Under the pieces are notes generated by a model. It was not told where the DNA came from. It worked only from the letters and a program-made list of their open reading frames with translations, and did not search any database. From NCBI RefSeq assembly GCF_022836845.1, contig NZ_JAJNNZ010000013.1, positions 40,144 to 104,143 on the forward strand: a stretch of 64,000 bases of DNA, written 5' to 3'. This document shows positions 39,384-50,337 of the stretch, piece by piece (position 1 is the stretch's first letter; the number at the start of each line of letters is the position of its first letter). Position numbers and translations under genes: made by a program. This stretch comes from Vibrio gelatinilyticus (GTDB lineage: Bacteria; Pseudomonadota; Gammaproteobacteria; Enterobacterales; Vibrionaceae).

Positions 39384-39762
39384 TTATCCACCTTTTTGTG
39401 TCACTTAAAAGGCAAGATTTCCAGAGCTGGCAGTCAATTTACGTAAGCTAATGGTTTCAATTTACAGTTTAACTAACAGACTTACCCACAGAACAGTACT
39501 TGTGGATAACTTAGTGGGTAAAGTGTATTTATCCTTTTCTATAAAGTATTCCAGAAAGATCTTTTGGAAACGGAAAATGCCTTCTTCTTTTTGTTTTACT
39601 TTAACTGTTTGAAAATAAAGGTTTTTATTGTTTTTGGGCTTTAAGGCGTGAAACTAAAAATGATCAATAGCTTACATTTATTTGATCCTAGTCATATGTT
39701 GGATATGTGTTTAACCTTTTTTCTCAACGACTAAAGAGTGCATCGAATGTAGTTTTTCCACA
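39384..39762. other. Cluster of DnaA-box-like sequences, candidate datA-like locus
   Basis: Box 1 TTATCCACC (39384-39392, 8 of 9 to TTATCCACA), box 2 TTACCCACA (39482-39490, 8 of 9), box 3 TGTGGATAA (39501-39509, exact on the minus strand), box 4 TTTTCCACA (39754-39762, fits TTWTNCACA). A possible IHF site GATCAATAGCTTA (one mismatch) is at 39662-39674. In E. coli the DnaA-titrating datA locus lies between the glyVXY tRNAs and queG, the same address. No AT-rich 13-mer array or initiator gene is present, so it is not an origin. Confidence 0.55.
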
Positions 39763-39822
39763 AAATCAGAAATGAGATGCTGGTCAATAAATTATATTTG
39801 CTTTTTTAGGATGCCTTGTTGG

Positions 39823-40950
39823 TTATGCATCTCGAGGCAATCCCTTTTTCACTATCCGGATTAAGCGACGTTTTCTAATTTCAATGCGCGAGTTTTGCTC
39901 GAAAGGTAGCTGTGCAAGTTGTTGATCCAAAGCCCAAGAAATATGTTCATCAAGCAGTGTGCTCATGCCCATGCGCATTTCCAATGCATCCAGGTATTCT
40001 TGTTTAAATGGTGCATTACCAATAGCAACGGCAATGTTACGCAGCCACTGTTGATGCCCGATACGTCGAATGGCACTGCCTTCCAAATTTTTTAAGAAGG
40101 TATCTTCATCCCATTTAAACAATGCAAGTAGGTCAGAATCGCCAAAAATGTCTTTTCTCTGGAAGTCGTGGCGTTGAGAAAGCGGAGCTTCTCTATTCCA
40201 AGGGCAAACCAATTGGCAATCGTCACAACCATAGATTCTATTTCCGATCGCTTTTCGAAACTCAATCGGAATAGCGTCCTTGTTCTCTATGGTTAAATAA
40301 GAGATGCAACGCCTACTATCAACAATCCCTTCTTCAACGATGGCCGAGGTAGGGCAAGAGGTCATGCAAGCACTGCATTTTCCGCATTGATTGGTACTGG
40401 CTTCGTCGACAGGCAGCGGTAAGTTGATGAAAAGCTCACCTAGAAAGAACCACGATCCGGCATCTTCATCTAACAGCAGCGAATGTTTTCCTATCCAACC
40501 AAGTCCAGCTTGTTGTGCCAGAGGTCGTTCAAGTACAGGCGCTGAATCAACAAACGGACGGTAACCTAGTTCTCCCGCTTCGCTCTCTATTTTTTGCGCC
40601 AGCTTTTTCAGTTGGTTACGCATTAACTTGTGATAATCCCGCCCAAGAGCATAGCGACTAATATAACCACTATCTGCATTCTCAAGGTTTGAGGCAAATA
40701 AAGCCTGAGAGGGAAGGTAATTCATACGAACACTAATGATTCGGGTGGTACCAGGGTGGAGTTTATCCGGGTTCAGCCTTAGCTCCTGGTTTTCCGCCAT
40801 CCAAGCCATATTGCCGTGATAGCCAGCCTCTAGCCAATTTGAAAGGCCGACTTGTTGTGTGGAGAGATCGATATCACTGATCCCAACTTTTTGGAATCCG
40901 AGTTCAAAAGCCCAGGTCTTAATGCTGCTGGCAAGGTTATCGAAATTCAT
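39823..40950 (-). CDS. queG: Epoxyqueuosine reductase QueG
   Basis: Cobalamin-dependent enzyme that reduces epoxyqueuosine to queuosine at tRNA wobble position 34, the last step of queuosine synthesis. It has 375 residues. Conserved VDSAPVLERPLA includes catalytic Asp135. Two [4Fe-4S] clusters are held by Cys189, Cys192, Cys195, Cys199 (CGKCSACMTSCP) and Cys215, Cys242, Cys245, Cys249 (CDDCQLVCPWN), and a HEAT-like C-terminal part follows. It diverges from tsaE; in E. coli the nnr gene lies in between, here it does not. Confidence 0.96.
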   Translation of the reverse strand: MNFDNLASSIKTWAFELGFQKVGISDIDLSTQQVGLSNWLEAGYHGNMAWMAENQELRLNPDKLHPGTTRIISVRMNYLPSQALFASNLENADSGYISRYALGRDYHKLMRNQLKKLAQKIESEAGELGYRPFVDSAPVLERPLAQQAGLGWIGKHSLLLDEDAGSWFFLGELFINLPLPVDEASTNQCGKCSACMTSCPTSAIVEEGIVDSRRCISYLTIENKDAIPIEFRKAIGNRIYGCDDCQLVCPWNREAPLSQRHDFQRKDIFGDSDLLALFKWDEDTFLKNLEGSAIRRIGHQQWLRNIAVAIGNAPFKQEYLDALEMRMGMSTLLDEHISWALDQQLAQLPFEQNSRIEIRKRRLIRIVKKGLPRDA

Positions 40951-41181
40951 TTAGTTTTCATCCACGGCGAAAAGGGGTCGTATTCTATACCTAAAGTGTA
41001 CTCAATTCCGAGCAAAGATTAGGGGGATTGAGTAAGTTGTATGGATCTGTTTTTGTTATTGATCACGTCATAGACAATAATTTTCGGATAACTTACATAA
41101 GATCGCTTGTCTCTTAAAAGCCAGACAGTTTACTATTCTTATTATTTTGTGTTATTTAGCCGCCATTTAGAGAAAACTGTG

Positions 41182-41646
41182 ATGAGCATTAAAAAATTTG
41201 TATTGGTTGATGAAGCAGCCACTATTTCCATGGGAACTAAATTGGCGTCTGTCTGTTCAAAACAAACAACGGTGTACCTGCATGGTGATCTTGGAGCAGG
41301 AAAAACAACGTTTAGCCGTGGCTTTATTCAAAGTCTGGGTCATAACGGTAATGTTAAAAGCCCGACTTATACGCTGGTTGAACCGTACCAACTTGAGGGG
41401 TGGAATGTTTACCACTTCGACTTGTACCGTCTTGCGGATCCAGAAGAGCTAGAATTTATGGGGATCCGAGATTACTTTTCTGATGATGCGATCTGTCTTG
41501 TTGAATGGCCAGAGAAAGGACAAGGCCTGCTACCAGAAGCAGATCTAGACATTGAACTTCGCTATGTGGAGACACATCGAGAAATCACCTTTACGGCAAA
41601 TACCGAATATGGAAATCAGTTACTCGAACAATTGGAGTTAAGTTGA
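41182..41646 (+). CDS. tsaE: tRNA t6A biosynthesis ATPase TsaE
   Basis: P-loop ATPase of the TsaBDE complex making N6-threonylcarbamoyladenosine at position 37 of ANN-decoding tRNAs. It has 154 residues (E. coli 153) from the ATG at 41182; the longer frame from 41107 adds an implausible aromatic leader. Walker A is [13 protein letters not shown], followed by [12 protein letters not shown] and the Walker B-like VYHFDLYRL, with the conserved LVEWPEKG. The stop overlaps the amiB start, so the genes are coupled. Confidence 0.95.
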   Translation: MSIKKFVLVDEAATISMGTKLASVCSKQTTVYLHGDLGAGKTTFSRGFIQSLGHNGNVKSPTYTLVEPYQLEGWNVYHFDLYRLADPEELEFMGIRDYFSDDAICLVEWPEKGQGLLPEADLDIELRYVETHREITFTANTEYGNQLLEQLELS

Positions 41647-43355
41647 ACATTAGGACGTTGACGAATGTAGTATACGCTTTATTCGTATCTCTATTATTTC
41701 TGCCGACATTGACTTTTGCCAATGCACTTGAAGGTATTCGAGTGTGGCCCTCACCTGATGAAACTCGGGTTGTTATTGATTTAAAGTCTGAGGCGCAATA
41801 CAGTTATTTTTCGTTGACCAGTCCAAATCGGGTAGTGGTTGATCTTGAAAATACCACACAAAGTACCAAGCTGCCGCTCACTGTAACGGACAGCCCAGTA
41901 TTGACAAAAATTCGCAAGAGCTCACCGCCCGATAAAAGCAGCTATCGATTGGTGTTGGAGCTCAAAGCATCTTCAACGCCACAATTGTTTAAGCTCAAAC
42001 CTACCCCTGGTGGACAATATGGCCATCGTTTGGTCATTGATCTTCCTCACGGTAAAGAAGCCTCTTCAACGGCAAGTGTTCCTGCTAGTCAAACTAAAGT
42101 AAGCAAAGACGCCTCCCAATTTCAGGGAACCGCGGACATTGTGGTTGCCATCGACGCCGGACATGGCGGGGAAGATCCAGGCTCGATTGGACCCACAAGG
42201 AAATATGAAAAGCACGTGACCTTAAGTGTCTCGAAAAAATTGGCTGCTCAAATTAATGCAATACCTGGTATGAAAGCGGTATTAACCCGCCGTGGTGACT
42301 ATTTTGTGAACCTCAATAAGCGTTCAGAAATTGCACGTAAAAATCAGGCGCATTTATTGGTCTCAGTTCACGCAGATGCATTTAGAACACCTCAACCTCG
42401 CGGAGCGTCCGTATTTGTGTTAAACACCAAACGGGCAAACACTGAAATCGCTCGTTGGGTCGAAAACCATGAGCAACAATCGGAGTTATTAGGCGGTGCT
42501 GGTCAAGTACTGGCTAAAAACACTCAAGACAGAAATGTCAGCCAAACGTTGCTCGATTTGCAGTTTAGCCATTCGCAGAAAGAAGGTTATAAAGTCGCAA
42601 CTAAGATCTTAAAGGAAATGGGCAAAGTGGCGCATCTTCATAAAAAGGATCCGGTTAATGCGAGTCTTGCTGTGCTTAAATCCCCCGATATTCCGTCAGT
42701 ATTGGTTGAAACGGGCTTTATCTCTAATCCGAAGGAAGAGCGGTTACTCAATACTAGAAGCCACCAAGACAAATTAGCGCGCGCTTTAACCAAAGCGATT
42801 GTGCAGTACTTTGAAGATAACCCGCCGCCAGGAACATTAATGGCGAATCGTACTAAAGCACAAAAACATTCAGTTAGTCGTGGTGAGTCATTATCGGTTA
42901 TCGCCAGTAAATACGGTTCATCGGTTTCAGAAATTAAAAAAGCGAATAACCTAAAAGGTAACTCTCTTGCGATAGGGCAGGTGTTGCTTATCCCTGGCGC
43001 GACTCAATCAATTTCAGTACCCAATCGAGTGAATACCGTGGAAACAGAGACCATCACCCATGTGGTTCAACGTGGAGAGTATCTGGGTAAAATAGCGACT
43101 AAATACAAAGTATCAGTGGGCGACATTCGAAAAGAAAACAAGCTCAAAACGGATGTGTTGAAACTGGGTCAAAAGCTGAAGATCACGGTGAGTCTAAAAG
43201 ATCGCCCTGTGCGCAAGCATAAGGTGCAGCGCGGTGAGTTTCTTGGCAAGATCGCCAGTAAGTATAGTGTTACGGTGAGTAGCCTACGCTCAGCCAATCA
43301 ATTGCGATCGGATGAACTGGCCATAGGTCAAGTTCTTGTTATACCAAATCGATAG
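41643..43355 (+). CDS. amiB: N-acetylmuramoyl-L-alanine amidase AmiB
   Basis: Periplasmic septal amidase that removes peptides from peptidoglycan to split daughter cells; activated by EnvC. It has 570 residues. The start is TTG at 41643 (no in-frame ATG; GGAG 6 nt upstream), overlapping tsaE by 4 nt. A signal peptide comes first, then an AMIN domain (about 28-130), an Amidase_3 domain (about 175-395) and three LysM repeats (about 408-450, 470-515, 525-570). Zinc and catalytic motifs: [20 protein letters not shown] and [11 protein letters not shown]. The LysM tail is absent from E. coli AmiB. Confidence 0.96.
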   Translation: MNIRTLTNVVYALFVSLLFLPTLTFANALEGIRVWPSPDETRVVIDLKSEAQYSYFSLTSPNRVVVDLENTTQSTKLPLTVTDSPVLTKIRKSSPPDKSSYRLVLELKASSTPQLFKLKPTPGGQYGHRLVIDLPHGKEASSTASVPASQTKVSKDASQFQGTADIVVAIDAGHGGEDPGSIGPTRKYEKHVTLSVSKKLAAQINAIPGMKAVLTRRGDYFVNLNKRSEIARKNQAHLLVSVHADAFRTPQPRGASVFVLNTKRANTEIARWVENHEQQSELLGGAGQVLAKNTQDRNVSQTLLDLQFSHSQKEGYKVATKILKEMGKVAHLHKKDPVNASLAVLKSPDIPSVLVETGFISNPKEERLLNTRSHQDKLARALTKAIVQYFEDNPPPGTLMANRTKAQKHSVSRGESLSVIASKYGSSVSEIKKANNLKGNSLAIGQVLLIPGATQSISVPNRVNTVETETITHVVQRGEYLGKIATKYKVSVGDIRKENKLKTDVLKLGQKLKITVSLKDRPVRKHKVQRGEFLGKIASKYSVTVSSLRSANQLRSDELAIGQVLVIPNR

Positions 43356-43367
43356 GGCTGAACCGAA

Positions 43368-45356
43368 ATGACGATTAAAATACTACCAGCTCGATTAGCC
43401 AACCAAATAGCCGCAGGCGAAGTGGTAGAAAGGCCTGCGTCGGTAGTGAAGGAGTTGGTCGAAAATAGCCTAGATTCCGGTGCAACAAGAATCGATGTTG
43501 ATATCGAAAAAGGCGGAACGAAGCTGATTCGCATCCGTGATAATGGTAAAGGGATTGTCAAAGATGAATTGCAACTAGCCCTCAGCCGACACGCTACCTC
43601 CAAGATTCATACTCTCGATGATTTAGAAGCGATCATCAGCTTGGGCTTTAGAGGCGAAGCATTGGCCAGTATTTCTTCGGTATCGCGACTGACTCTTACC
43701 TCACGTCCCGCTACTCAGCAACAAGCATGGTCTGCTTATGCGGAAGGTCGTGAAATGGCTGTGAAGATTCAGCCAACTGCGCACCCAATCGGGACCACTG
43801 TGGAAGTGCTGGATCTTTTCTTTAATACGCCCGCGAGACGAAAGTTTCTTCGTACCGAAAAAACTGAGTTTACCCATATTGATGAACTGCTTAAACGCAT
43901 TGCTCTAAGTCGTGTTGACATAACGATAAACCTCAAGCATAACGGTAAGATGGTTCGTCAGTACCGAGCGGCTAAAACAGAGGTTCAGTGTGAGAAGCGC
44001 ATAGCATCGGTGTGTGGAAATGCTTTTGTTCGTAATATGTTGAAGATCGAGCTAGAGCATAATGGTCTTAAGCTGTATGGCTGGATTGCGACTCCTGAAG
44101 GAGCGCGCGCGCAAAGTGATATGCAGTTTTGCTACGTCAATGGTCGTATGATGCGAGATAAACTCATCAATCATGCCATTCGTCAAAGTTACGAAACGAG
44201 TCTAACGTCTGAACAGTACGCGGCCTACATTCTCTTTATTGAAATTGATCCACACCATGTTGATGTTAATGTCCACCCGGCCAAACATGAAGTGCGCTTC
44301 CATCAATCTCGACTGGTGCATGACTTTATTTATCAAGCTCTTGCCAGTGCCTTATTACAGGCAGATCATGTCAAACAGCCTAAAGCGTCTGCCGCCGCTT
44401 TTCATACAGCAACAGAGCCTCAGTCGAATTTAAATCAAAACACCTTGAACGAGCCAAAGGCTCCGGAACCCCTTGATGGCGCATTGCTCGATGCCATTGA
44501 AAAGATACCTGATTATCCCGGACGCTCAGGGTATCAACAAGTGTCTGTACCGACGTCGACAAGTGGGCAAAATTTGTCCGCGAGGCAGCGTGAGGGTGGT
44601 CAAACAAGCGAGTGGCAAAGTACTCGCCCTCAAAACAGTTATGGCTCTTCTAAACAGCATTCATCGATAAGAGAAACAGCCCCTAGCCGCAAAGAGGTGG
44701 AGGCCTATCATCAGCTGATGTCAACACCTTTACCCAATGACAATGGGCGTGACACACTCGCATTGAGCACGCCATATACAGCGGATGTCACGTCACCGGC
44801 CATTGGAGCACTCGGTAAATCCATTGCAGTTGTTCACGACACATATTTATTGATGACAATAACTGATGGGTGCGCATTGGTCTCGGTATCGCGTGCTGAA
44901 TGGTGGCGCAGTCGTTATCAACTCGACGTTAGTAAAGGGGCGTTAAAGGCACAACCTTTGTTGGTGCCTTTGGCAATGAAGTTACCAGCAGAACAATTGC
45001 AAGTGCTTGATAGCCTGATGCCACTGTTATCAAAATTCGCCATAGAATTAAAAGTCCGGGACAGTAAAAATGTGATGGTCATGGCGGTACCGCAACCATT
45101 ACGTCAACAAAATTTGCAATTGTTAATTGGTGAAATGTTGGCATACTTGGCGGCCAATCTGACAGCAAGCCCTGAACAACTGGCCTGTTGGTTAGCTGAC
45201 AAGGTACAAGTGGAAAAAAGTCACTACACTTTGTCTGAAGCGATACAGGTTTTAGCAGAAGTGGAACGTTTAGCGGATGGCGAGTTGCCATTGAATGATT
45301 CGCGCTTTGTTAAGCCTGTAGATTTTTCGACAACTATTGCAGCATTGATATCATGA
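43368..45356 (+). CDS. mutL: DNA mismatch repair protein MutL
   Basis: Homodimeric GHKL ATPase linking MutS mismatch recognition to strand incision. It has 662 residues. N-terminal motifs: [24 protein letters not shown] and [18 protein letters not shown] glutamine/serine-rich linker (about 335-470) joins the C-terminal dimer domain. No DQHAx2Ex4E endonuclease motif is seen, so it should depend on MutH, as in other gamma-proteobacteria with Dam methylation. It starts 12 nt after amiB and its stop overlaps miaA. Confidence 0.97.
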   Translation: MTIKILPARLANQIAAGEVVERPASVVKELVENSLDSGATRIDVDIEKGGTKLIRIRDNGKGIVKDELQLALSRHATSKIHTLDDLEAIISLGFRGEALASISSVSRLTLTSRPATQQQAWSAYAEGREMAVKIQPTAHPIGTTVEVLDLFFNTPARRKFLRTEKTEFTHIDELLKRIALSRVDITINLKHNGKMVRQYRAAKTEVQCEKRIASVCGNAFVRNMLKIELEHNGLKLYGWIATPEGARAQSDMQFCYVNGRMMRDKLINHAIRQSYETSLTSEQYAAYILFIEIDPHHVDVNVHPAKHEVRFHQSRLVHDFIYQALASALLQADHVKQPKASAAAFHTATEPQSNLNQNTLNEPKAPEPLDGALLDAIEKIPDYPGRSGYQQVSVPTSTSGQNLSARQREGGQTSEWQSTRPQNSYGSSKQHSSIRETAPSRKEVEAYHQLMSTPLPNDNGRDTLALSTPYTADVTSPAIGALGKSIAVVHDTYLLMTITDGCALVSVSRAEWWRSRYQLDVSKGALKAQPLLVPLAMKLPAEQLQVLDSLMPLLSKFAIELKVRDSKNVMVMAVPQPLRQQNLQLLIGEMLAYLAANLTASPEQLACWLADKVQVEKSHYTLSEAIQVLAEVERLADGELPLNDSRFVKPVDFSTTIAALIS

Positions 45357-46300
45357 GTGAGAAACTACCTTTAGTCTTATTTTTAATGGGACCAACAGCC
45401 TCCGGTAAAACAGAATTGGCGATTCGATTGCGTCAGAAATTTCCGGTAGAGATCATTAGTGTCGATTCAGCCCTGATTTATAAGGGTATGGATATTGGTA
45501 CAGCAAAACCTGATGAGAGTGAGCTTACATTGGCGCCGCATCGTCTGATTGATATTTTAGATCCGGCGCAAGCGTACTCGGCGGCTGACTTTCGCGCTGA
45601 TGCCCTTAAAGAAATTGCTGACATTCATGCTCAAGGTAAAATCCCATTGTTGGTTGGCGGTACCATGATGTACTTCAAAGCGTTGTTAGAAGGGTTATCG
45701 CCACTTCCAGCGGCCGATCCTGAGATCCGAAAGCAGATTGAAGAGCAAGCTAAGCAAAAAGGTTGGAGCGCGATGCATGATGAGTTACGTAGCTTTGACC
45801 CAGTATCGGCTGATAGGATCCACCCCAACGATCCACAACGCTTATCTAGAGCTATCGAAGTTTATCGTATATCTGGAAAGTCATTGACTGAACTTACCTC
45901 AACCAAAGGTGAACCGCTGCCATTTCGTGTGAAACAGTTTGCGGTTGCTCCACAAGATAGAGCATTACTTCACAAAAGAATTGAATTACGTTTTAATAAG
46001 ATGATACAAGCAGGCTTTGAACAAGAAGTTAAAGCGTTATATGCTCGTAAAGATCTACATTTGGATCTTCCATCTATTCGTTGCGTTGGTTATCGACAAA
46101 TGTGGGAATATTTGGACGGCAGTTGCAGCCTTGATGACGCGGTTTTTCGTGGTATCTGTGCAACTCGTCAATTGGCTAAACGTCAGATCACCTGGTTAAG
46201 GAGTTGGGATGATTTGGTTTGGCTTGATAGCGAACACATTGAGGAATCTTTAGAAACCCTATCAGACGCCATAGCATCCGATGGCATTAACTGTGTATAA
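45353..46300 (+). CDS. miaA: tRNA dimethylallyltransferase MiaA
   Basis: Adds a dimethylallyl group to A37 of UNN-decoding tRNAs. It has 315 residues (E. coli 316). The P-loop is [14 protein letters not shown]; substrate motifs [18 protein letters not shown] and [17 protein letters not shown] follow, with [15 protein letters not shown] near the tRNA-binding insertion. Its ATG overlaps the mutL stop (ATGA). It is upstream of hfq, as in enterics. Confidence 0.97.
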   Translation: MSEKLPLVLFLMGPTASGKTELAIRLRQKFPVEIISVDSALIYKGMDIGTAKPDESELTLAPHRLIDILDPAQAYSAADFRADALKEIADIHAQGKIPLLVGGTMMYFKALLEGLSPLPAADPEIRKQIEEQAKQKGWSAMHDELRSFDPVSADRIHPNDPQRLSRAIEVYRISGKSLTELTSTKGEPLPFRVKQFAVAPQDRALLHKRIELRFNKMIQAGFEQEVKALYARKDLHLDLPSIRCVGYRQMWEYLDGSCSLDDAVFRGICATRQLAKRQITWLRSWDDLVWLDSEHIEESLETLSDAIASDGINCV

Positions 46301-46399
46301 TGTGGTCGCATTTGCGTATTTATACCCAAAAAGGAACTGAGTTTTATTTTCAAAGTGAATTGATGATCTATGATTATAAAACTAAGGGGTATTTCATTG

Positions 46400-46453
46400 A
46401 TTTAGCTCAGATGCAAAGGCAGCACCGAACTTGCAGTGCACCAATAGCTAAAT
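46400..46453 (+). promoter_or_regulatory. Nested inverted repeat in the hfq leader
   Basis: Outer arms ATTTAGCT/AGCTAAAT and inner arms TGCAA/TTGCA can pair concentrically 38 nt before the hfq ATG. The following leader is A-rich (ACAACAACAAAATT), a composition Hfq binds well. Possible autoregulatory element. Confidence 0.5.
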
Positions 46454-46487
46454 AATTACAACAACAAAATTAATATAAGGAAAATAA

Positions 46488-46754
<267 letters not shown>

Positions 46755-46798
46755 TATTCGTTTTCCTGGAAATACAGCATTAGATAGGAGTTGGCAGC

Positions 46799-48088
46799 TT
46801 GTTTGACCGTTATGAATCGGGTGAGCAAGCTGTACTTGTTCATATCAACTTCACGCAAGAGGGTGAGTGGGAAGATCTCAACGAGTTTGAGATGCTAGTT
46901 TCCTCAGCAGGGGTTAGTGCACTGCAAGTCGTGACAGGCAGTAGGCAGTCACCTCACCCTAAATACTATGTCGGAGAAGGAAAGGCTCAAGAAATAGCAC
47001 AGGCCGTCCAGCTTGCTGGCGCTGATATTGTTATTTTTAATCACGCACTTTCACCAGCTCAAGAGCGAAACCTCGAGCAAATTTGTAAATGTCGAGTGTT
47101 GGATCGTACTGGTCTTATCCTAGATATATTTGCTCAACGAGCACGAACCCATGAGGGTAAGCTGCAAGTAGAGCTCGCTCAGCTACGACATATCTCAACT
47201 CGATTAATTCGAGGTTGGACTCACCTTGAAAGACAAAAAGGTGGGATAGGCTTACGAGGTCCTGGTGAGACTCAACTCGAGACTGACCGACGTCTATTGC
47301 GTGATCGGATCAAAACCATTCTTCGTCGATTGGCGAAAGTGGCTAAACAACGTGAACAAGGCAGACGAGCAAGAAATCGTGCAGAAATCCCAACGATTTC
47401 ATTAGTGGGTTATACCAATGCTGGTAAATCAACATTGTTCAATCGCATCACTGAAGCTGGGGTTTATGCCGCAGATCAGCTGTTCGCGACTCTCGACCCC
47501 ACGTTAAGAAAAATTGAATTAGCGGATATCGGACCTGCAATTCTTGCAGATACCGTTGGATTTATCCGTCATCTCCCGCACGACTTAGTCGCCGCCTTCA
47601 AAGCAACATTGCAAGAAACGCAAGAAGCTGACATTTTGTTACATGTTGTAGATGCAAGTGACGACCGTTTTCGGGAGAATATGCAAGCCGTTCAGGACGT
47701 GCTAGAAGAGATCGATGCCCATGAGGTGCCCTCTCTAGTCGTTATGAACAAGATAGACAATCTAGAAGAACAACGCCCTCGCATTGAACGCGATGGCGAA
47801 GGTAAACCAAGAATTGTTTGGGTGTCTGCCATGGAAGGGCTTGGTATCGAACTGTTATATGAGGCGCTAACTGAACGGTTAGCTAGTCAAATGGTTCAAT
47901 ATCAACTGTGTATCCCACCGCAATATCAAGGTCGGATCCGCAGTACATTTTTCCAGATGAAATGCATACAAAGAGAAGAGTATGATTCAGATGGTAACTT
48001 GTTGATTGATATTCGGATGCAACAAATAGATTGGTCTAGACTTGAGAAAAGAGAAGGGGCGCTCTTAGGTGACTTTATCGTTACTTAA
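46799..48088 (+). CDS. hflX: Ribosome-splitting GTPase HflX
   Basis: GTPase that rescues stalled 70S ribosomes by splitting them, notably in heat shock. It has 429 residues. The start is TTG at 46799 with AGGAG 8 nt upstream; the protein then aligns from its first residue with E. coli HflX (FDRYESGEQAVLVHI). The N-terminal glycine-rich region has GGIGLRGPGETQLE. GTPase motifs: GYTNAGKSTLF (G1), DTVGFI (G3), NKIDN (G4). It follows hfq by 44 nt. Confidence 0.96.
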   Translation: MFDRYESGEQAVLVHINFTQEGEWEDLNEFEMLVSSAGVSALQVVTGSRQSPHPKYYVGEGKAQEIAQAVQLAGADIVIFNHALSPAQERNLEQICKCRVLDRTGLILDIFAQRARTHEGKLQVELAQLRHISTRLIRGWTHLERQKGGIGLRGPGETQLETDRRLLRDRIKTILRRLAKVAKQREQGRRARNRAEIPTISLVGYTNAGKSTLFNRITEAGVYAADQLFATLDPTLRKIELADIGPAILADTVGFIRHLPHDLVAAFKATLQETQEADILLHVVDASDDRFRENMQAVQDVLEEIDAHEVPSLVVMNKIDNLEEQRPRIERDGEGKPRIVWVSAMEGLGIELLYEALTERLASQMVQYQLCIPPQYQGRIRSTFFQMKCIQREEYDSDGNLLIDIRMQQIDWSRLEKREGALLGDFIVT

Positions 48089-48133
48089 AGGGCTGCTACA
48101 GTATAACGTCATACTAAATGATGGAGCTTCCTA

Positions 48134-49333
48134 ATGGCGTGGAATGAGCCTGGTAATAATAATGGAAACAACGGCCGCGATAATGACCCTTGGGGTAATA
48201 ACAATCGCGATGGCCGCAAGTCCGGCGACCGTAATCAAGGTCCGCCTGACTTAGACGAAGTTTTCAATAAGCTAAGTCAAAAGATTGGTGGTAAATTTGG
48301 CAAAAAAGGTGGCGGTGGCTCATCAATAGGCGGTGGCGGTAGCGCAATCGGCTTTGGTGTTATTGCATTGATCGCTGTTGTCATTTGGTTCTCCTCTGGT
48401 TTTTATACCATTGGTGAAGCAGAACGTGGTGTTGTCCTTCGTCTGGGTAAATACGATCGTATTGTCGATCCTGGTCTAAACTGGCGACCTCGCTTTATTG
48501 ATGAGTACCAAGCGGTCAACGTACAAGCGATTCGTTCACTGCGTGCATCGGGTACTATGCTAACTAAAGATGAAAACGTTGTGACAGTGGGTATGGATGT
48601 CCAATACCGAGTGTCTGACCCATACAAGTATTTGTTTGTGGTAACCAATGCAGACGACAGTTTGAGTCAAGCGACTGACTCAGCACTACGCGCGGTTATT
48701 GGTGATGCGTTAATGGATAGCATTCTAACAAGTGGTCGTCAGCAAATTCGTCAAAGTACACAAGAAACCTTGAACGATATTATCGATAACTACGATATGG
48801 GTCTTAGCATTGTTGATGTGAACTTCCAGTCGGCTCGACCACCAACACAGGTGCAAGACGCGTTTGATGATGCGATTTCTGCTCGAGAAGATGAAGAACG
48901 TTTTATTCGTGAAGCTGAAGCTTACAAGAATGAAATTACGCCCAAAGCAACGGGTCGTGCTGAGCGTTTGAAGAAAGAAGCACTCGGTTACTCTGAGCGT
49001 ACGATCAACTCAGCGTTGGGTCAGGTAGCTCAGTTCGAGAAATTACTACCAGAATATCAGGCAGCGCCAGAGGTTACACGTAATCGTCTCTACCTAGATA
49101 CGATGGAAGAAGTGTACTCCAACACATCGAAAGTGATTATTGACTCTGAATCGAGTGGCAACTTGCTGTACTTACCAATTGATAAGTTAGCGGGACAAGA
49201 GTCGTCGACACAAACCCGTAAGCCAAAAGCGACTTCTGCCTACGATGAGATTCAATTGGATTCACAATCAAGTGGAACGCCACCGAGTAGTAGCAATTCA
49301 CGCGATTCGAATTCACGTCAAGGGAGATACTAA
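48134..49333 (+). CDS. hflK: FtsH protease modulator HflK
   Basis: SPFH/band-7 membrane protein that forms with HflC a cage around FtsH. It has 399 residues. The N-terminus is Asn/Gly-rich (NNNGNNGRDNDPWGNNN) and glycine-rich before one membrane helix (about 75-95). A large periplasmic band-7 domain and coiled coil follow, and the C-terminal 50 residues are Ser/Thr-rich and low in complexity. hflC starts 3 nt after the stop, so the pair is coupled. Confidence 0.96.
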   Translation: MAWNEPGNNNGNNGRDNDPWGNNNRDGRKSGDRNQGPPDLDEVFNKLSQKIGGKFGKKGGGGSSIGGGGSAIGFGVIALIAVVIWFSSGFYTIGEAERGVVLRLGKYDRIVDPGLNWRPRFIDEYQAVNVQAIRSLRASGTMLTKDENVVTVGMDVQYRVSDPYKYLFVVTNADDSLSQATDSALRAVIGDALMDSILTSGRQQIRQSTQETLNDIIDNYDMGLSIVDVNFQSARPPTQVQDAFDDAISAREDEERFIREAEAYKNEITPKATGRAERLKKEALGYSERTINSALGQVAQFEKLLPEYQAAPEVTRNRLYLDTMEEVYSNTSKVIIDSESSGNLLYLPIDKLAGQESSTQTRKPKATSAYDEIQLDSQSSGTPPSSSNSRDSNSRQGRY

Positions 49334-49335
49334 CA

Positions 49336-50316
49336 ATGCGTAAATTGACGATACCAGTATTAGTCGTTGCATTAGCATTGATGCTGATGTCTCTATTTGT
49401 GATTCCAGAAGGCGAGCGTGGCATCGTAATTCGATTTGGTCGAGTGCTGAGTGATGACAACAATGTTTCTCGCATCTATGAGCCTGGACTTCACTTTAAA
49501 ATGCCACTGTTTGACCGAGTGAAAACACTCGATGCTCGTATTCAAACAATGGATGGTCGTGGAGACCGCTTTGTAACGTCTGAGAAAAAAGATGTTATCA
49601 TCAATACCTATGTGAAGTGGAAGATTGAAGATTTTCGTCAATACTACCTTGCTACAGGTGGTGGTGATGCTCTGACCGCTCAAGCACTATTGGAAAGAAA
49701 AGTGACTGATGTGTTGCGTTCTGAAATTGGTGCAAGAGAAATCAAGCAGATAGTTTCTGGCCCTCGCAATAAAGACGTATTGCCTGAAAGTGCAGACAGT
49801 GACGAAGTGACAACAGAAGCTGCAAAACAGGCGCTTGAGATTGATGGTGAGCGTGACAAGATCATGGATAATGTACTGCGTGATACTCGTGACAGCGCAA
49901 TGAAAGATCTTGGTGTACGTGTTGTTGATTTCCGAATGAAGAAAATCAACCTACCAGATGAAATCAGTGAATCGATCTATCGCCGTATGCGTGCAGAACG
50001 TGAGTCAGTTGCTCGTAAGCACCGCTCTCAAGGTCGTGAAAAAGCTGAAGTCATTCGTGCTCAAGCAGAACTTGAAGTCGCAACGGTTCTCGCTGAAGCT
50101 GATAAAACCGCTCGTGTAACACGAGGTGGAGCTGATGCAAAAGCTGCGAAGATTTATGCGGATGCCTACAGCAAAGATCCTGAGTTTTACGGCTTCATGC
50201 GTTCTCTTGATGCGTATAAGACATCATTCTCAAGCAAGAATGATATCTTAGTTCTTGATCCGAAGAGTGAATTCTTCCGATACATGAACGACGCAAACGG
50301 CGCACCCGCCAAGTAA
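49336..50316 (+). CDS. hflC: FtsH protease modulator HflC
   Basis: Partner of HflK in the membrane cage that controls FtsH access to substrates. It has 326 residues. An uncleaved N-terminal membrane anchor (about 5-22) is followed by the band-7 domain (ERGIVIRFGRV at the start) and a long Arg/Glu/Ala-rich coiled coil (ERESVARKHRSQGREKAEV). Ends at a terminator 22 nt downstream, closing the tsaE-to-hflC gene series. Confidence 0.96.
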   Translation: MRKLTIPVLVVALALMLMSLFVIPEGERGIVIRFGRVLSDDNNVSRIYEPGLHFKMPLFDRVKTLDARIQTMDGRGDRFVTSEKKDVIINTYVKWKIEDFRQYYLATGGGDALTAQALLERKVTDVLRSEIGAREIKQIVSGPRNKDVLPESADSDEVTTEAAKQALEIDGERDKIMDNVLRDTRDSAMKDLGVRVVDFRMKKINLPDEISESIYRRMRAERESVARKHRSQGREKAEVIRAQAELEVATVLAEADKTARVTRGGADAKAAKIYADAYSKDPEFYGFMRSLDAYKTSFSSKNDILVLDPKSEFFRYMNDANGAPAK

Positions 50317-50337
50317 TCTCGTTGAATAATAATATGA

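Larger units (their letters stand above)
39074..39822. other. Gene-free region between the tRNA array and queG
   Basis: 749 bp with no coding frame. The first 220 bp are a decayed extension of the tRNA array: hairpins at 39101-39119 (TCAGTGT/ACGCTGA) and 39227-39245 (TCATTGT/ACAATGA), and a tRNA-Gly relic at 39126-39175. The rest is AT-rich and carries four DnaA-box-like sequences between 39384 and 39762. The minus-strand terminator of queG was not identified. Confidence 0.7.

Noticed and set aside
39384..39762. DnaA boxes read as a replication origin or as crtS, the chromosome 2 trigger site
   Set aside because: There is no AT-rich unwinding region, initiator gene or Dam-site cluster, and as I recall crtS lies at another locus of chromosome 1.
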